From contig LR746279.1 in the NCBI GenBank assembly GCA_902729315.2, forward strand, positions 377,001 to 441,000: a DNA stretch of 64,000 bases, read 5' to 3'. The notes beneath the pieces were generated by a model that was not told the origin of the DNA, searched no databases, and saw only the letters and a list, made by a program, of their open reading frames with translations. The stretch comes from Spirodela intermedia. Lineage: Eukaryota > Streptophyta > Magnoliopsida > Alismatales > Araceae. Made by a program: the position numbers and the translations under genes. Below are positions 10,640 to 22,199 of the stretch, one piece after another (the stretch's first letter is position 1; each line of letters opens with the position of its first letter).

Positions 10640-11800
10640 TTAATTAGGGCCTGATAACATTTTGAGAAGATGTGTTGTAGAGGAGGAACAAGAAAACATT
10701 CTTCACATGTGCCATGCTTCACCAAGTAGAGGTCAGTTCTCGAATAAGAAAACTACAGCTAAGGTATTGCAAAGTGGATTTTATTGGCCTTCATTATTTA
10801 AGGATTCATTTCAGCATGCTAAGTATTACTTAGAATGTCAAGCATCCACTAACATTTCAGCCAAATACATGATGCGTTTACAGCCCATCATAGTAGTAGA
10901 AATCTTTAATGTTTGAGAGATAGACTTTATGGGTCCTTTTCCTCCTTTTGGATATGAGTGTATCTTAGTGGCTGTCGATTATGTTTCCAAGTGGATTAAA
11001 GCAATACCTACTAGGACTTATGACCATAAGGTTGTCTTGAAGTTTTTGAAGAGTAATATTTTCTCTAAATTTGGGTGTCCTAGGACTATTATTAGTGACA
11101 ATGGTACACATTTCATTAATTCTCAATTCAAAGCATTATTGAGAAATAACAAAGTCACCCACAAGATCTCTACATCTTATCATCCACAGTCCAATGGTCA
11201 AGTAGAGGTGTGCAATAGAGGAATCAAGAGGATACTTCAAAAAATCATTAGAACCGATAGGAAAGATTAATCTCAAAAATTAGAAGATGCAGTTTAGGCT
11301 TATAGGACAACTTATAAGTCTCCCTTAGGAATGTCACCCTATAGGTTAGTCTTTAGTAAAGTTTGTCACCTTTTTGTCAAGATTGAACATAAAGCATATT
11401 GAGCCATCAAGCAATTGAATATAGACATAGATGGGGTAGGCAAAGCAAGAGTTCTCCAAATGAGTGAACTTGAGGAGCTAAGGAATGAAGCATATACAAG
11501 TTCAAAAATCTATAAGGAGAAGATGAAGGCTTATCATGATAAGCACATTACGAGGAAGAACTTCATCGAAGGTCAAAAGGTATGACTTTTTAATTCAAGA
11601 CTTAGATTATTTCCTAGAAAACTTAAATCTACATGGGATGGGCTGTACATTGTTTTACATGTTTTGGATAATGGGGCGATTAAACTTCTTGATCACAAAA
11701 ATGATAGATCTTTTATTGTGAATGGTCAACGTTTGAAACCCTATCTTGAACATGATCCTCAACCATCTAAAGAGTCTTTGCTCCTCACGAATCCATGAGT
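10640..11800 (+). pseudogene. pol: gypsy integrase relic
   Basis: It contains a degraded HHCC zinc finger (only some of the His/Cys ligands remain near 10700-10850), then the DDE core: DFMGPFPPFGYE near 10924, SDNGTHFINSQF near 11095 and HPQSNGQVEV near 11180, so the three acidic residues are still visible. A C-terminal GPF/chromatin-type region runs to about 11798. In-frame stops occur at about 10915, 11268, 11296, 11400 and 11583. The last 375 bp, from about 11425, are also present at 27208-27575. Confidence 0.8.
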
Positions 11801-13052
11801 TTACATGAGTCTAGCTAAAGAAATTAAACAAAGCACTCTTGGGAGGTACCCCAAACCTTAAATAGATATCCCTTTGTTTTGTTTGTTTTTGTTATCTCTT
11901 CTTTTTTTTTTCTTCCTGTTTTCAATCAAGTATAGAGGAGAAGGAATGAAGCAAATAGTGAAATTAGAAGCCCCACAATGCCACAACATCGAAACGACTC
12001 CAAAAATTCAGGTTATATCCTTCCCCCTGATCTATGTTTTCATAGATGAGCATGTAGTATGCTTGCCATTGAGGCCAATGGCATTTAAGTGGGGGGATCA
12101 GCTAAATTGCATGAAATTTGGCAAATTTTCAATTTTAAAGCATGCAGATTGCAGCATATTTAATGCAACACCCTACTATAGTACCATTTTTCAATGCCAT
12201 CCTTCTTAGTGGGTCCATCTTGGATGAGTATGAGAGGATGATTATGATCTAGGAGGGGGAAAAAAATTGAAATCTTGTCCACTTGCTGTCCTCCGCATTA
12301 AAGTTCTCCATTGTCCTCTTAAAGTTCACTGGTTCCACCTACTTGTGTTTCCTACTAAGAAGAGCTATTCTTCCCCAACCCCTTGGGTTTATTTAGAGTC
12401 CTTCCCAGCCAAGTAACCTTGAAGTATATTATCTTATAAGTCCTTGGTAGCTAGCAAAAGTATGAAGCTCCTAGAAAATCGAAGTCCCAAAAAAAAAAAG
12501 TTATATCACAGAGCAAGGGTTAAGAGTGGGGTTAAAAAAAAAAAAAAAAAAGCTCAAAGTTAAAGTTAAAGTCAAAGCCTATAAGTGCCATGATTTAAAC
12601 TCTGCATCTTCTAAACCTCATTCACTCTACACCATCTAACCTCCTTCTTAAGGCAAAAAGGTAATGTATGTAAAGCTTAAAGTCTGCCTACCCCAACCTT
12701 AGTGGCAATTGAGGCTTTGATTACTTTTCGGCAGAAAGGGAGGATAGAAGGTTAATAGATACTCTTGAAGGACTTGGAGGAGTTGACCTTAAACCCTACT
12801 AAGGTTTCACATAGTATTTGGATGAGAACTAATGACTTCATGATGTCAAGGACCTACCACAATTTAGAGAGCACTTAGACAAGGACTTGGTGCATATTCC
12901 CCACTGGCCATAGGATTCTAAACTCATGCTTCGTCTGAAGTGTATTCATAACCTGATGAATGGCATATTTATTTTTAATGATGTGATCAATCTTAGCTTA
13001 TATTTTTCTATATATTCATTACTAAGGGACTAGCAATACTTTAGTAGGGGGA
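11801..13052 (+). mobile_element. gypsy 3' non-coding region and polypurine tract
   Basis: Between the integrase stop and the 3' LTR lie about 1.25 kb without a supported gene. It includes two A-runs (about 12489-12500 and 12534-12551) and ends in the polypurine tract tagtaggggga directly before the LTR. A 100-codon open frame at 11874-12209 (a hydrophobic start followed by MKQIVKLEAPQ) is also present in the duplicate at 27651-27953. It may be a relic of an extra ORF of the element, but I do not recognise it. Confidence 0.6.
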
Positions 13053-14500
13053 TGTGATAAATATTTATTTATCACTAAAACTTAATTAATTTTCTCTTTA
13101 AATTTTGCATTAATGAATATTAATAAATTACAATATCTCTTCATATTAGAACAAAAGTCAAAAGACATACATAAATGAATTTAAACAACTATATCTACAT
13201 CATGCAACTTATGGATTTAATTACTAACCCTTTCTAACCTTTTTCCAAGGTTTATCACCTTAAGAATGTGTCTAAATCTATTAAGAAGAAGGATTCAAAA
13301 TTTTAAAATTTTATTCCAAGGAGATTAATTTTCATGAAATTTTCAAAGTGAGAAGAATCAACATGGAATGTTAAAGCTCAAAGACCCCAAACATGAGAAA
13401 AGACTGATTGGAGCATAAAAGAATTAAACACAGCACCCAAAATATTGGGCTCAATCAGACCACGCAAAAGATTGAGAAAAAAGGCCCAAATGGGCGTGGG
13501 TATATAAACTTAAGAAAGGGCAAATGAAAGAGGATCTTTTTTCAAGCTCAAACTGGAGGTGGCAGTTGGGTAATGCACAACAGAGACCTTAGGGTTGCAA
13601 GGATCAGCTCTCCACCTTTTCTCTCTTTTCTTAACTCCTTAGACCCTATTTTATTTTGTAGATGACGAGTATCATTTTACAAATGGTATTTTATTCAATT
13701 TTTAACGGATTATTCTTCTCTATCCTTGACTTCTCACACCTCAACGGTGACACCAAGGCAGAAGAAGGGAAATCTGTATCAACTTGTGAAATTTCTTTTA
13801 GGTTTATAATTTTTCCCATATATCTTACTTTCTTACAAATCCAATCAATATTTAATGTTTTCAAATGATCATGTTTTAACGATTTGATGACAGAATCATC
13901 AAGCATATTGTTAGAAATCATCTTCTCAGTAACAAACGATATATTTATCCAATTGTATAGTTTCTTTTAGCTTTATAATTTTTCTCAAATACTTTACTTT
14001 CTTATAAATCCAATGAATGTTTTATCTCCTCGAATGATCATGCTTTGGTGATTTAGTGACAAAATCATCAACACATCATCAAAAATTACTTTTTGGGTTT
14101 CATATATCAACCTTTCCTTGGATCAAATCTGATTTCACAAGTTTCACGTAGAATTAGGTCCCATAGAATCTGATTTCCTTGGATCGAATCTGATTTCACG
14201 TCAAATCTGGGTTAGTTTATTATCTTATATAATTTTTTCATGATTTTATCAAAATGTTTAAAATAAGTTTTTAGATTTTTGCAATTATATTTTCCTGAAA
14301 TTTGTGTAATACAATGTATTACCTCTTCTGAAATAGCATGCTTATGCTCTTAGTCGATGGATGGCCTTCAAGCCTCATCTTAATAAGCCAGCACCATATG
14401 ATGTCTTCTGATGGTCTCTCTATGGCCTCCCTAGTGGATGCATTACCTTTTTAAGTCTGATACGAAAGTGATGAGCCCATTTAGAGATCATGAGTACCTT
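13053..14500 (+). mobile_element. gypsy 3' LTR, about 1.4 kb
   Basis: It starts TGTGATAAATATTTATTTATC directly after a polypurine tract. Its first 220 bp match the 5' LTR remnant at 4321, and the whole LTR matches 28833-30270. Its 3' end is not sharply visible. It is placed near 14500, where the sequence turns into minus-strand RLP coding remnants. No open frame of interest is present. Confidence 0.7.
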
Positions 14501-14502
14501 GG

Positions 14503-15240
14503 ATTTGGTTATTTGATAAGTTTGATGACTGAAGCACCTTCAGTTCTCCAATTTCCCATGGAATGATGCCACTAATCATGTTCATTGATAAATCAATGAT
14601 AGTCATCTCTTGGAAAGGATAACTTTCATTTGAGTAGATGGAATTCTTCAAGATGAAGGATACATGTACATTGTTTTCGTAGGTCTGTATTCAAATCATC
14701 TCAGGTTTTGCTCTTAATCTCCATGATGAAATATTGTGTACACAAGGTAAAAATTTTCCTATTAATTTGTTTCCAATAAGATCTAAGAGACATAGGTTTT
14801 GCATTTGACATAACTGTTTGGGTAATTCGCCCTGAATATTATTCTCTCCCAATGAAAATAGTGCCATATGGGGAAAATAGGGTAGGTTGTGCGATAAATC
14901 ATCTGTAAAGCTATTCCATCAGCATCAACAATTTCAATGTCATAAGAGTTGGACAACTTTGGGAGAAGCGAGCCTGTGAAATTGTTGTTCTTGATGACCA
15001 AGACATTCAAAGTGGATGTATTGATATCGTCCGGGAACATCTCTCCTTGGAGATGATTATAAGACATTTAAATAATGCAATGTTGTCTGATTCTCGTCAA
15101 AGTTAGCGGGAATTTTCCAAATAAACTATTGTCATTCAGATCTAGTGAATATAGGGGTACATGCCCCGAGGATGCTGGAATGCTCCCTTCCAACATGTTT
15201 CCTGCAATCTTAGCTTCAGTTTAGATAAAGTGGACTTGCA
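14503..15240 (-). pseudogene. RLP pseudogene fragment (module A')
   Basis: The minus strand encodes pieces of LRR ectodomain related to but distinct from RLP-A. 14783-15067 reads MSYNHLQGEMFPDDINTSTL, followed by NNNFTGSLLPKL. 14503-14600 gives an IPWEIGELKVLQ-type block just before the C-terminal LRRs. 15100-15210 gives a SLDLNDNSLFGKFPLTL-like repeat. Frames shift between the pieces, and the N-terminal exon and C-terminal transmembrane part are missing. The copy at 30.5-31.45 kb retains about 720 bp more, including the transmembrane end. It lies head-to-head with the SAUR pseudogene at 15.7 kb. Confidence 0.7.
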
Positions 15241-15597
15241 CAAGAGGCCAATGGGCCGTGTCCCCAAGACAGCAATGATAATTTCCGCGCTTTCCGTCAT
15301 CTCATAAAGACCCCTCCTCCTGCCGGGAGTCTAAATTTCAGATCGACGGTACTGATTGATTGGCTTCACCACCTTAGCGACATATGAAATATTATATTTT
15401 GCACTGTTATCAATTTTATAGTTTTACAGAGGCCACTATACAGGATATGTGATCAATCATACTTCTTTCACGAGGGCCTTGAATCAAATTTACATGTAGT
15501 AGGCATTATTTTAATGCGGATTTAAAATCTCCGCTCGTATGCTTTCCCCACCCCAGAGATCCAGGTGACCTCCTTCCCTCCCTCTTTCCTTCATCTC

Positions 15598-16130
15598 TTC
15601 TCTCTCTCTCTCTCTCTCCTCTTTCTCTCCCTATCTCTGCTTTGCATGTTTACGATGCTCACCGGAGGAAGGAAAGGGGAGGGAGAAGAGAGGGTGAATG
15701 GAAGGGGCTGTCGGATCCTCTGGAGGAAATGTCGACGGCGATGAAGAAGGGGGGACAAGGTGTCGCTGGTGGTGCAGCTGAAGCGGGTCGGGCTTCCTCT
15801 GCCGCATCCCTGCCGGATTCCTGGTCGTCTACGTGGACCCGGAGAGACGGCGCCTCGTCATCCCCACCCGCTTCCCCACCTTCCCGGTCTTCTCCTCCGT
15901 CCTCCCCCGCGCCGAGTTGTTCGGCTTCTCCACCGCCAATAGCCTTGCTCTCCCCAGCACCGCTTCCAGCAGGTCCTCGAGATCCTCGACTCCGACGAGG
16001 CCCATTTCAGGGACCTCGCCCTCGAGGGCTTCGTCGAGATGAGCGGTCACGCCGGCCCCAAGACCTTCGATCTCCCCGCTGCTGTAGAAGACCAGGAGGA
16101 GACGGGGGTTTTGGGGAGAGGGTTGTGATG
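15598..16130 (+). pseudogene. SAUR pseudogene (module A')
   Basis: A CT leader (15598-15624) is followed by an ATG at 15729 and SAUR-derived codons. The conserved core appears in pieces in different frames: VVYVDPERRRLVIPTRF near 15820-15870, then VLEILDSDEAHFRDLALEGF near 15975-16030. The start of the gene also differs by an insertion. At least two frame shifts relative to the intact SAUR at 46.9 kb make it non-functional. The 355-codon open frame that spans it is out of the SAUR frame and is not a gene. Right of the stop, the conserved SAUR 3' flank (ggagaggaaaccct) is present. Confidence 0.8.
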
Positions 16131-16257
16131 TGGGTTTTTTGTACCGGTGCATTCATCCATCCCGTTTTTTGGAGAGGAAACCCTGGTGTCCCTTCCTCCA
16201 TGACTGCGGCAGCCTTCCTCGCCTTCAGTCATGTTTTGTTAGATTTCCGACCTCGCT

Positions 16258-16490
16258 CTAGTCTTCTGCGGATGCTAGTTCTTTCCACCACACTTTCTCA
16301 TTCACTCTCTTCTTCTTCTCGCGGAGCTTCAGCGCCGCTCTCATCGTCGCTTCTGCTCGCCAGCGGCGGTCTGCCTGTCCCAGTGATTGTAGCATACGCT
16401 GGGTCTGGAGGAAGGAGAGAGAAGGAAATTTACCCGCCAACTTGTCGATCTTCATGTTTGGAAACGTTTGCAAACACCGAACAGGTAAAA
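16258..16490. other. SAUR 3'-flank sequence
   Basis: This stretch is conserved after the SAUR copies at 21.97, 32.57 and 47.58 kb, and inverted at 42.78 kb. No conventional gene is seen. On the minus strand each copy keeps an open frame ending ...VWWKE.xSAED, but it is probably carried along by duplication. Confidence 0.5.
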
Positions 16491-17300
16491 TTCCTTCCAA
16501 CCCGCCAACTTGGATTTCAAGAGAAACCAAGGTCGGTTAGATTTCTGAAGACGGAGCAAGAGATGCTTCCCTTGAACTCATCGCCGGTAAGACTCGAGGA
16601 ATTGAGCTTGTTCAAGTTCCCAAGGCACAGAGGCATGCTGCTTGGAAATTGGTCGTTAAACAGACAGAGATCTGCCAATGAGCTCATCTGGCACAACCAG
16701 TATGAGTAGTTCCCTCGGAGATGGTTGCCGGATGGAACCCTCCAACTTGTTCGATGACAGGATCGAGAGCCTTCGTGAGCTTCAGGTCACAAATAACTGC
16801 GAGACAAACAAGAGAAGAAATATAAAATTTTCTTATTCGCGCGTTCGGATGAGACGGATGGGAGCGCATATAATTTAATAGAGAACGTTCTGCTTGTCAC
16901 TATCGGAGGAAATTTACCCTCTGGAATGCCAACGACTATCTGATTGGACGGCTATCACAAGCTCTCGTGCTGCCCAAATACTGCTAGCATAATCAGGTTT
17001 GGGTGCCACGTCTCCTCCTCTACATCACTTCACCTCTCGCCTCCTAGTTTGATCTCCACCACGCAACTTATCTTAGACCATCGACAGCAGTCCTTCCCCT
17101 CTTCTGTTGTTCAGCAACCCCGACCGGGCAAATCTCAACGTTGGGGAAGTTGATAGCCTTCTTGATCTCGAGTAAAGACCCCTCCCTTCGCATTACATAC
17201 AAGTCAACATCGTGACGACAAGAAAGGCCAACAGCCTTCCCAAGACAACTCCCCAAAATGCCAGTGGAGCAGGAGGAAGAGGAGGAGGAGTCTTTCTTAC
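16490..17300 (-). pseudogene. RLP pseudogene, 5' portion (module A'')
   Basis: 17290-17090 on the minus strand corresponds to RLP exon 1 (signal peptide and LRR N-cap; ALLEIKKAINFPN-type remnant in shifted frames). 16880-16500 corresponds to the start of exon 2, beginning ICDLKLTKALD, with large internal deletions. The intron between them is still recognisable by its position. There is no LRR body and no C-terminus. It matches 32.80-33.61 kb nearly base for base and 1.62-2.26 kb more distantly. It lies immediately downstream of RLP-A's 3' flank and is a relic of a tandem copy. Confidence 0.75.
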
Positions 17301-17301
17301 T

Positions 17302-17866
17302 CAAACAAACCACATCCTCTTTACGGGCTCGTTGACGCTTCGATGTCCAGAGAATGTGGTGTGGGAGGGGGTGCGCACGTCTAGATCACCAGCTAATCGG
17401 AGGTTCCCCGCTGACTAGTTGGTTGACGTCTAATACCTTTCTCTACACTGAGATGAATGCGCCATTGACTTCGAAGTCAAGTATGACAATGACTTGACTC
17501 TCTTCATTGGCTGAAATCTTTCCTTTTGCCTTTTATTCTGTTCTATAGTTATCTTCTCTCTCTCTCCCTCTCCCTGGAAGTCATGGTTGGGGTGTGGAGC
17601 CGAACATGAACCATAAATATTGAGTTGTTTATACTAGGATATTTTATTAATATAGTTGGATAAAGTATCTTCCGAGGCCTATATGAACTAGAAAGAGTTT
17701 AGTTAGAAGAAAAGTTCCCAACCATCCACTGGAGATTAGCATACGAAGTCATTTATACAACACTTGCGAAAACCAATAAACAGTAAACTTGAAACCTTCA
17801 TTTCATTTCAATTCAAATCTATTAACTAGGTTACACCAGAAGATTCAAGGGTCCCTCAACTACATG
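17302..17866. other. RLP-A 3' flank
   Basis: This is non-coding sequence between an RLP relic and the stop codon of RLP-A. 17520-17866 recurs next to RLP-B (33.84-34.20 kb) and RLP-C (42.95-43.30 kb) and, further diverged, at 2483-2690. It contains a short CT tract (about 17552-17575). It probably includes the RLP 3' UTR; the polyadenylation site is not identifiable by eye. Confidence 0.5.
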
Positions 17867-20485
17867 TTACAATAATTGATCGATGAACTTGAAATATTTC
17901 ATCCTCCAACTTTTATTGAAAAACAAACTGACAAGAAACCCCCAAAAACCCAGACTAAATGACGTCGTAATAATTGCAGAGAATAAAACATTCTTGTAAT
18001 CTTTTGACTTTCCTCCATCTTCTGTTATTGTTATCCCTTTCGTGTTCTCATTATTCGAGGAGCATTCTTTCTTTAGTGGCGGTCCACATAATCCTGGATT
18101 ACCTTCAAAACTGCTCTCATTAAAACTTCTAAATTGTATACCATTCGGGATCATACCCGTCATGTTGTTGAAGGCAACGCTAAATGTTTCAAGGAAGGTG
18201 AGTCGTACCATTTCACTGGGAATGGAACCACTTAAACCATTATGTGAGAGGTCTAAACTTTGCAGATTATACATGTCTGCCATTGACTTTGGTAAAGAAC
18301 CTTGGATGTGGTTCTTGGATAAGTCCAATGATTGAAGTCCATGCAGCTCTCCAATTTCTTGAGGAATGATGCCGCTAATCATATTCATTGATAAATCAAG
18401 GTGAGTCATCCACTGCAGAGGCTCACCTTTGTACTCACGGATCGAATTTTTTGACTTTAACGATAGGCCTGAATGTGATGGTATTAAAGATTGCCATCCA
18501 ATGTCAGAAGTAAATGATGAGTAGGATGCAGATGCGGCCCTGTCTAGAATTTTTGACCTCCAAGATGAAATATTGTGAAGACAAGGTAAAAGTTTTCCTG
18601 ATAAGTTATTTCCAGAAAGATCAAGGAGACGTAGATACTGCATTTCACATAACTGTTTGGGTAAGTAGCCGTGAATATGATTCATTCTCAAGAAAAGTAC
18701 CACTATATTGGGGAAATAAGGTAGGGCTTGAGAGAAATTGTATGTAAGGCTATTATATCCAGCATGAATTATTCTTAGACTAGAAAAGTTGGCCAACCTT
18801 GGGGTAAATAAACCTGTGAAACTATTGTTGTGCACGATCAAAGAATCTAAAGAGGGCATCTCAGCATCAACGGGGAACATCTCTCCTTCAAGGTGATTAG
18901 AAGATACGTCTAATAAAATCAATGTGCTCTGATTTCTCATCAAAGTGGGTGGTAATTTTCCTGATAAAATGTTGCCACTCAAATCTAGCCAATATAAGAG
19001 TGTATGCCCCAAGGATGCAGGAATGTGCCCTTCCAACTTGTTTCTTGGCATGCTCAAAGATTTTAACGTGGGGAAAAAAAGGCCGATATTCTCAGGCAGC
19101 ATATTTAGATCATTATCGGATAAATCAATGGCGTAAACATTTTGAGATGCATTACAGCAAGGGACAAGAAATGGGCCAGAAAAATGATTTCTACTTAGTG
19201 ACAGTACAGATAAAGAAGTGTTGCAAAAGAAGCGAGCAGGTAGTGTCCCCTGGACTGAGGTGCCCTCAAAAGTTAACTGTTGTAATCCACCTTGGGTCTT
19301 GAGGAAGGAAGGAAATCGACCACCACTACGCTTATTAACCACACAGTCAACAATGGATAAATGTATGAGTTGAAAGGATGGGACCCAAGAGATGGGGTAC
19401 TCTGTGTTGATCTCTAACCCACCGAATGAGGAGATATGAAGGTTTCTAAGATTGGAAAGGTTGGCGAGCACTGAAAATTGTAAAGTTCCTTCAAACCTAC
19501 TACTGCTGATTTCAAGAAAGACCAGGTCAGTCAGATTACTGAAGATGGAGGAAGGGATACTCCCTTTAAACCAATCACCAGTAAGTGTTAGGAAACCAAG
19601 CATATTCAAGTTCCCAATGCAAGAAGGAATGGTAGTCGGAGATCTGTCGTTAGATATAGAGAGATATGTCAAGGAATGTATGTTGCACAGCCAGGATGAG
19701 TCATTCCATTGGAATTGGTTGCCGGACAAATCGAGAGATGTCAAGAAGTGAAAGCTGCCGAAACAGGAAGGAATGTCACCTAACAAACTGTTATCAGATA
19801 GATCAAGTTTTTCCAGGGATTTCAAGGTGCACAACCATGATGGGATGGAACCTTCGAACTTGTTGTGTGACAGATCCAAAGTCTTTAGGAGCTTCAAGTG
19901 ACAAATAGCTGTGAGACAAATAAAGGAAATCAAACAAAGAAATTTCTTATAAATGTGAGCAGATGAGATAGTTGAAGGAGCTAATTGATTGATTCAACTA
20001 TATACTTGCGTTGATGTGGGCAAATCTCGAAAATATTTTTCTTAAGAATAACGGAAGTAAATGAACGAGTTGCTTGTCACAATTGGGGGAAGTTACTCAC
20101 CCTCTGGAATGCCACCGCCTATCTGATTCACCCGCAGATTCAAGCTCTCTAGCTGCCCAAACTCCGCCAACATGGTGAGGTTTGGGTGCCATGTTCCCTC
20201 CACATCACTCCAACGGTTGCTGTTCAACTGGAGCTCGACCACGTGACCGGTGCTGGGGTTGCAAGTTATACCAGGCCAGTGGCAGCAGTCTTTTACCTGT
20301 TCTGTTATTGAGTCCCCCCAGTGTGACATGAGCGAGCCATTCAAGGGGTTGAAAACATTCTTGATCTCGAGCAAAGCCCTCCGCTCGTTGTCGTGACAAC
20401 CCCTCCCATCACATCCCAGACAAGATGCCACCACGACAACGAGAACGACCGTCAGCCTTCCCGTGGCAACACCCCGCAAAACCAT
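17867..20485 (-). CDS. LRR receptor-like protein RLP-A (no kinase domain)
   Basis: There are two exons, complement(20101..20485) and complement(17867..19908), giving 808 residues. The donor is agg|gtgagt and the acceptor cacag|ctattt; the join reads IPE-AICHLK and keeps frame. Residues 1-27 form a signal peptide. The N-cap has C30 and the CCHWPGITC motif at 67-75. A long series of 24-residue LRRs (LxxLxLSxNxLxGxIP) is broken by an island (SSWRSKILDRAASAS...) before the last four or five repeats. Then come a GLCGPPLKKEC C-cap (about 735-750), one transmembrane helix (about 769-791) and a 16-residue basic tail. Plant RLPs of this kind sit in the plasma membrane and signal through partner kinases in immunity or development; the ligand is unknown. 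It diverges from the SAUR relic at 21.3 kb. The frame is intact. Confidence 0.9.
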
Positions 20486-20608
20486 TGGAGGAGCGGCAGC
20501 AGCAGCAGCAGCAGCAGCACGAGAAGAAGATGAAGTAGACTAAGAAAATGATGATGATGAAGAAGAATGAGAGGTCATGTTTCTTGCTCAAACGGACCAC
20601 ATCCTCCC

Positions 20609-20617
20609 TATTTATGG
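20609..20617 (-). promoter_or_regulatory. Putative TATA box of RLP-A
   Basis: On the minus strand the sequence reads ccataaata, about 124 bp upstream of the RLP-A ATG. The same element is at 46107-46115 before RLP-C and, with a small change, near 36957 before RLP-B. Position and conservation support a core promoter role; the transcription start is not known. Confidence 0.45.
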
Positions 20618-20785
20618 GCTCGTTGAGTCGTCGACGACCAGAGGATGTGGTCTGGGAGGCTGCGCTGGTCTAGACCACCAAAGCTAATCGGAGGCTCCAC
20701 ACTGACTCGTTGGTTGACGTCGCTGCTCTTGACAAATGTCTTTCTACGCTGAGATGAATACGCCATTGACTTCTGTTATTTACGT

Positions 20786-20786
<1 letters not shown>

Positions 20787-20816
<30 letters not shown>

Positions 20817-20817
20817 A
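20787..20817. repeat. CT microsatellite between RLP-A and the SAUR relic
   Basis: A pure CT run at a position shared with 37135-37162 (RLP-B) and 46320-46352 (RLP-C). On the minus strand it is a GA tract about 300 bp upstream of the RLP start codon. Plant GAGA-binding (BBR/BPC) proteins recognise such tracts, so a promoter role is possible but unproven. Confidence 0.7.
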
Positions 20818-21285
20818 GATCGTGCTATTTACGTCGAGCGTTACACGACGGTTGGCGTGTGAAGCCCGACCTGAAATAAGCTATTTATTAATTTATTACG
20901 CTTTTATAACTAATCATTTAGTCAAACGAGGGCAGACCGCACTCCTTTTTTACAAAGGCAGTCAAGGATCTAGGAACCACGCGCTCCCTCATTCAGCCAA
21001 TGGAACCGTCCCACATCATCTAACTCCGAGCTGTCCGTCTTCCAACACTAGCCCCCCGCTGAGCGGCTGGATTTCAGATTGACGGTGTACATTGATTGGC
21101 TCTACGGCCTTGGCCACATATAGAATTTTATATTTTATACCCTTACAATTTCATAATTTAAACGGGCCGTAATGTAGTGAATCCTTACGAAATATAAATA
21201 AAATAAGTATTATTTCAATGCGCATTTAAACCGCAGCTCAGTCGCTTTCCTCCTTTCTAGGACGTACTCCAAGTGACCTCCCCTC

Positions 21286-21855
21286 TCTCTCTCTCTCTCT
21301 CTCTTTCTTGGTGTGTACGAAGCTCGTCGGAAGAAGAAGTGGGAAGGGAGAAGAGAAGGGGAAGGGAAGGGCTGTCGGATCTTCTCGAGGAAATGACGGG
21401 CGCCATGAAGATGGTGCAGCTGAAGCGGCTCGTAAGGCGGTGGAGACCCCTGAGCTTCCGCCGCCACTCCGCCGCCGTCGGCGACATATCGGCGCCTCGG
21501 ACCTCCTCCGCCGCGTCCCCGCCGGCTTCCTCGCTGTCTACATTGGCCCAGAGAGGCGGCGCTTCGTCATCCCCTCGCGCTTCCTCAACTTCCCGGTCTT
21601 CTCCTCCTTCCTCACCCACGCCCACGAGTTCCTATGAGGTCCGGTTGAGGAACCTCGCCCTCGCGGGCTTAGCGGAGTTGAGTGGCCTCGCTGGCCCCGA
21701 GACCTTTATTCTCTCCTCTGTCCGTTGCAGACAGGAGGCCACCTTCCCACCGCTGCCGCCACTGCTGCTGCAGAAGACCAGGGTTTGCAGGCGTTCTCTA
21801 GGGTTTGAAAGAGGAGAGGACTGTGTGGAGAGGGTTGTGATGTGGTTTCTTTAAC
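21286..21855 (+). pseudogene. SAUR pseudogene (module A)
   Basis: A CT leader (about 21286-21305) and an ATG at 21393 begin a frame nearly identical to SAUR-C (MTGAMKMVQLKRLVRRWRP). A 1-bp deletion after VGDI near 21485 shifts the frame before the conserved core. A further deletion of roughly 80 bp near 21630 removes most of the EEFGF...EILDSDE part. Both changes are visible by alignment to 46905-47393. It lies head-to-head with RLP-A, about 0.9 kb away. The 193-codon open frame over it is the shifted frame, not a SAUR protein. Confidence 0.85.
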
Positions 21856-22125
21856 TGGCGCATCCATCCATCCTCTCTTTTTTCTGGAGAGGAAACCCTA
21901 ATGTCCCTTCCTCCCCCATGACTGTGGGAGCTGTTCTCGCCTTCAGTCGAGTTCTGTTAGACTTCGGAGCTCGCTCTAATCTGCTGCTGATATGGGTTCT
22001 TTCCACCGTTCCTTCTCTTTCCCTCTCCCCTTCGTCTGACGTGGCTTACGAGCAACTGCCGTTCTCTCCTCCTCTCTCCTCTCTCTCTATTCTCTCAATT
22101 CTTCTTCATTCTTCTCTCTCACACG

Positions 22126-22135
22126 CATATATAAA
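22126..22135 (+). promoter_or_regulatory. Possible TATA box
   Basis: The sequence gcatatataaaggg has a good plant TATA form on the plus strand. The only candidate downstream is the second-type SAUR pseudogene, whose frame begins near 22516-22616, so spacing is long. The call is weak. Confidence 0.25.
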
Positions 22136-22199
22136 GGGCCTCGCTCCAATGAGATAAATTCTAGACTCCAATGAGATCAAGAGTGGGCAAGATTCCGTC

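Larger units (their letters stand above)
4321..14500 (+). mobile_element. Decayed Ty3/gypsy (Athila/Tat-like) retrotransposon with a nested solo LTR
   Basis: In order on the plus strand: 5' LTR remnant, gag, aspartic protease, reverse transcriptase, RNase H, integrase, a non-coding 3' region, a polypurine tract (tagtaggggga, ending at 13052) and a 3' LTR. The domain order protease-RT-RNase H-integrase defines Ty3/gypsy. The gag motif CPHHGVPK and the protease block ILGRPFLATA suggest the Athila/Tat branch, which is a judgement from family knowledge. Many in-frame stops, altered catalytic residues and a foreign LTR inside RT show that it is dead. The 3' end of the LTR is approximate. Confidence 0.8.
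11425..20877. repeat. Segmental duplication block 1, left copy
   Basis: From the integrase C-terminus through the gypsy 3' LTR, RLP fragment, SAUR pseudogene, RLP 5' fragment, RLP-A and its upstream CT tract, the order and sequence match 27208-37224. The right breakpoint is sharp: both copies share cccgacctgaaat and then differ. The left copy lacks about 720 bp near 14503 that the right copy keeps (30275-30995). This is one large duplication, not independent insertions. Confidence 0.85.

Noticed and set aside
15642-16709. 355-codon plus-strand open frame (and its 337-codon twin at 31951-32964)
   Set aside because: It crosses a SAUR pseudogene in the wrong frame and runs on into antisense RLP sequence. 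Composition is Ser/Pro/Arg-rich as expected for a frame shift of GC-rich coding DNA, and no domain is present.
18042-19908. Several 60-126-codon plus frames inside RLP-A (and equivalents in RLP-B and RLP-C)
   Set aside because: Antisense shadows of the LRR exons. They are conserved only because the RLP frame is conserved.
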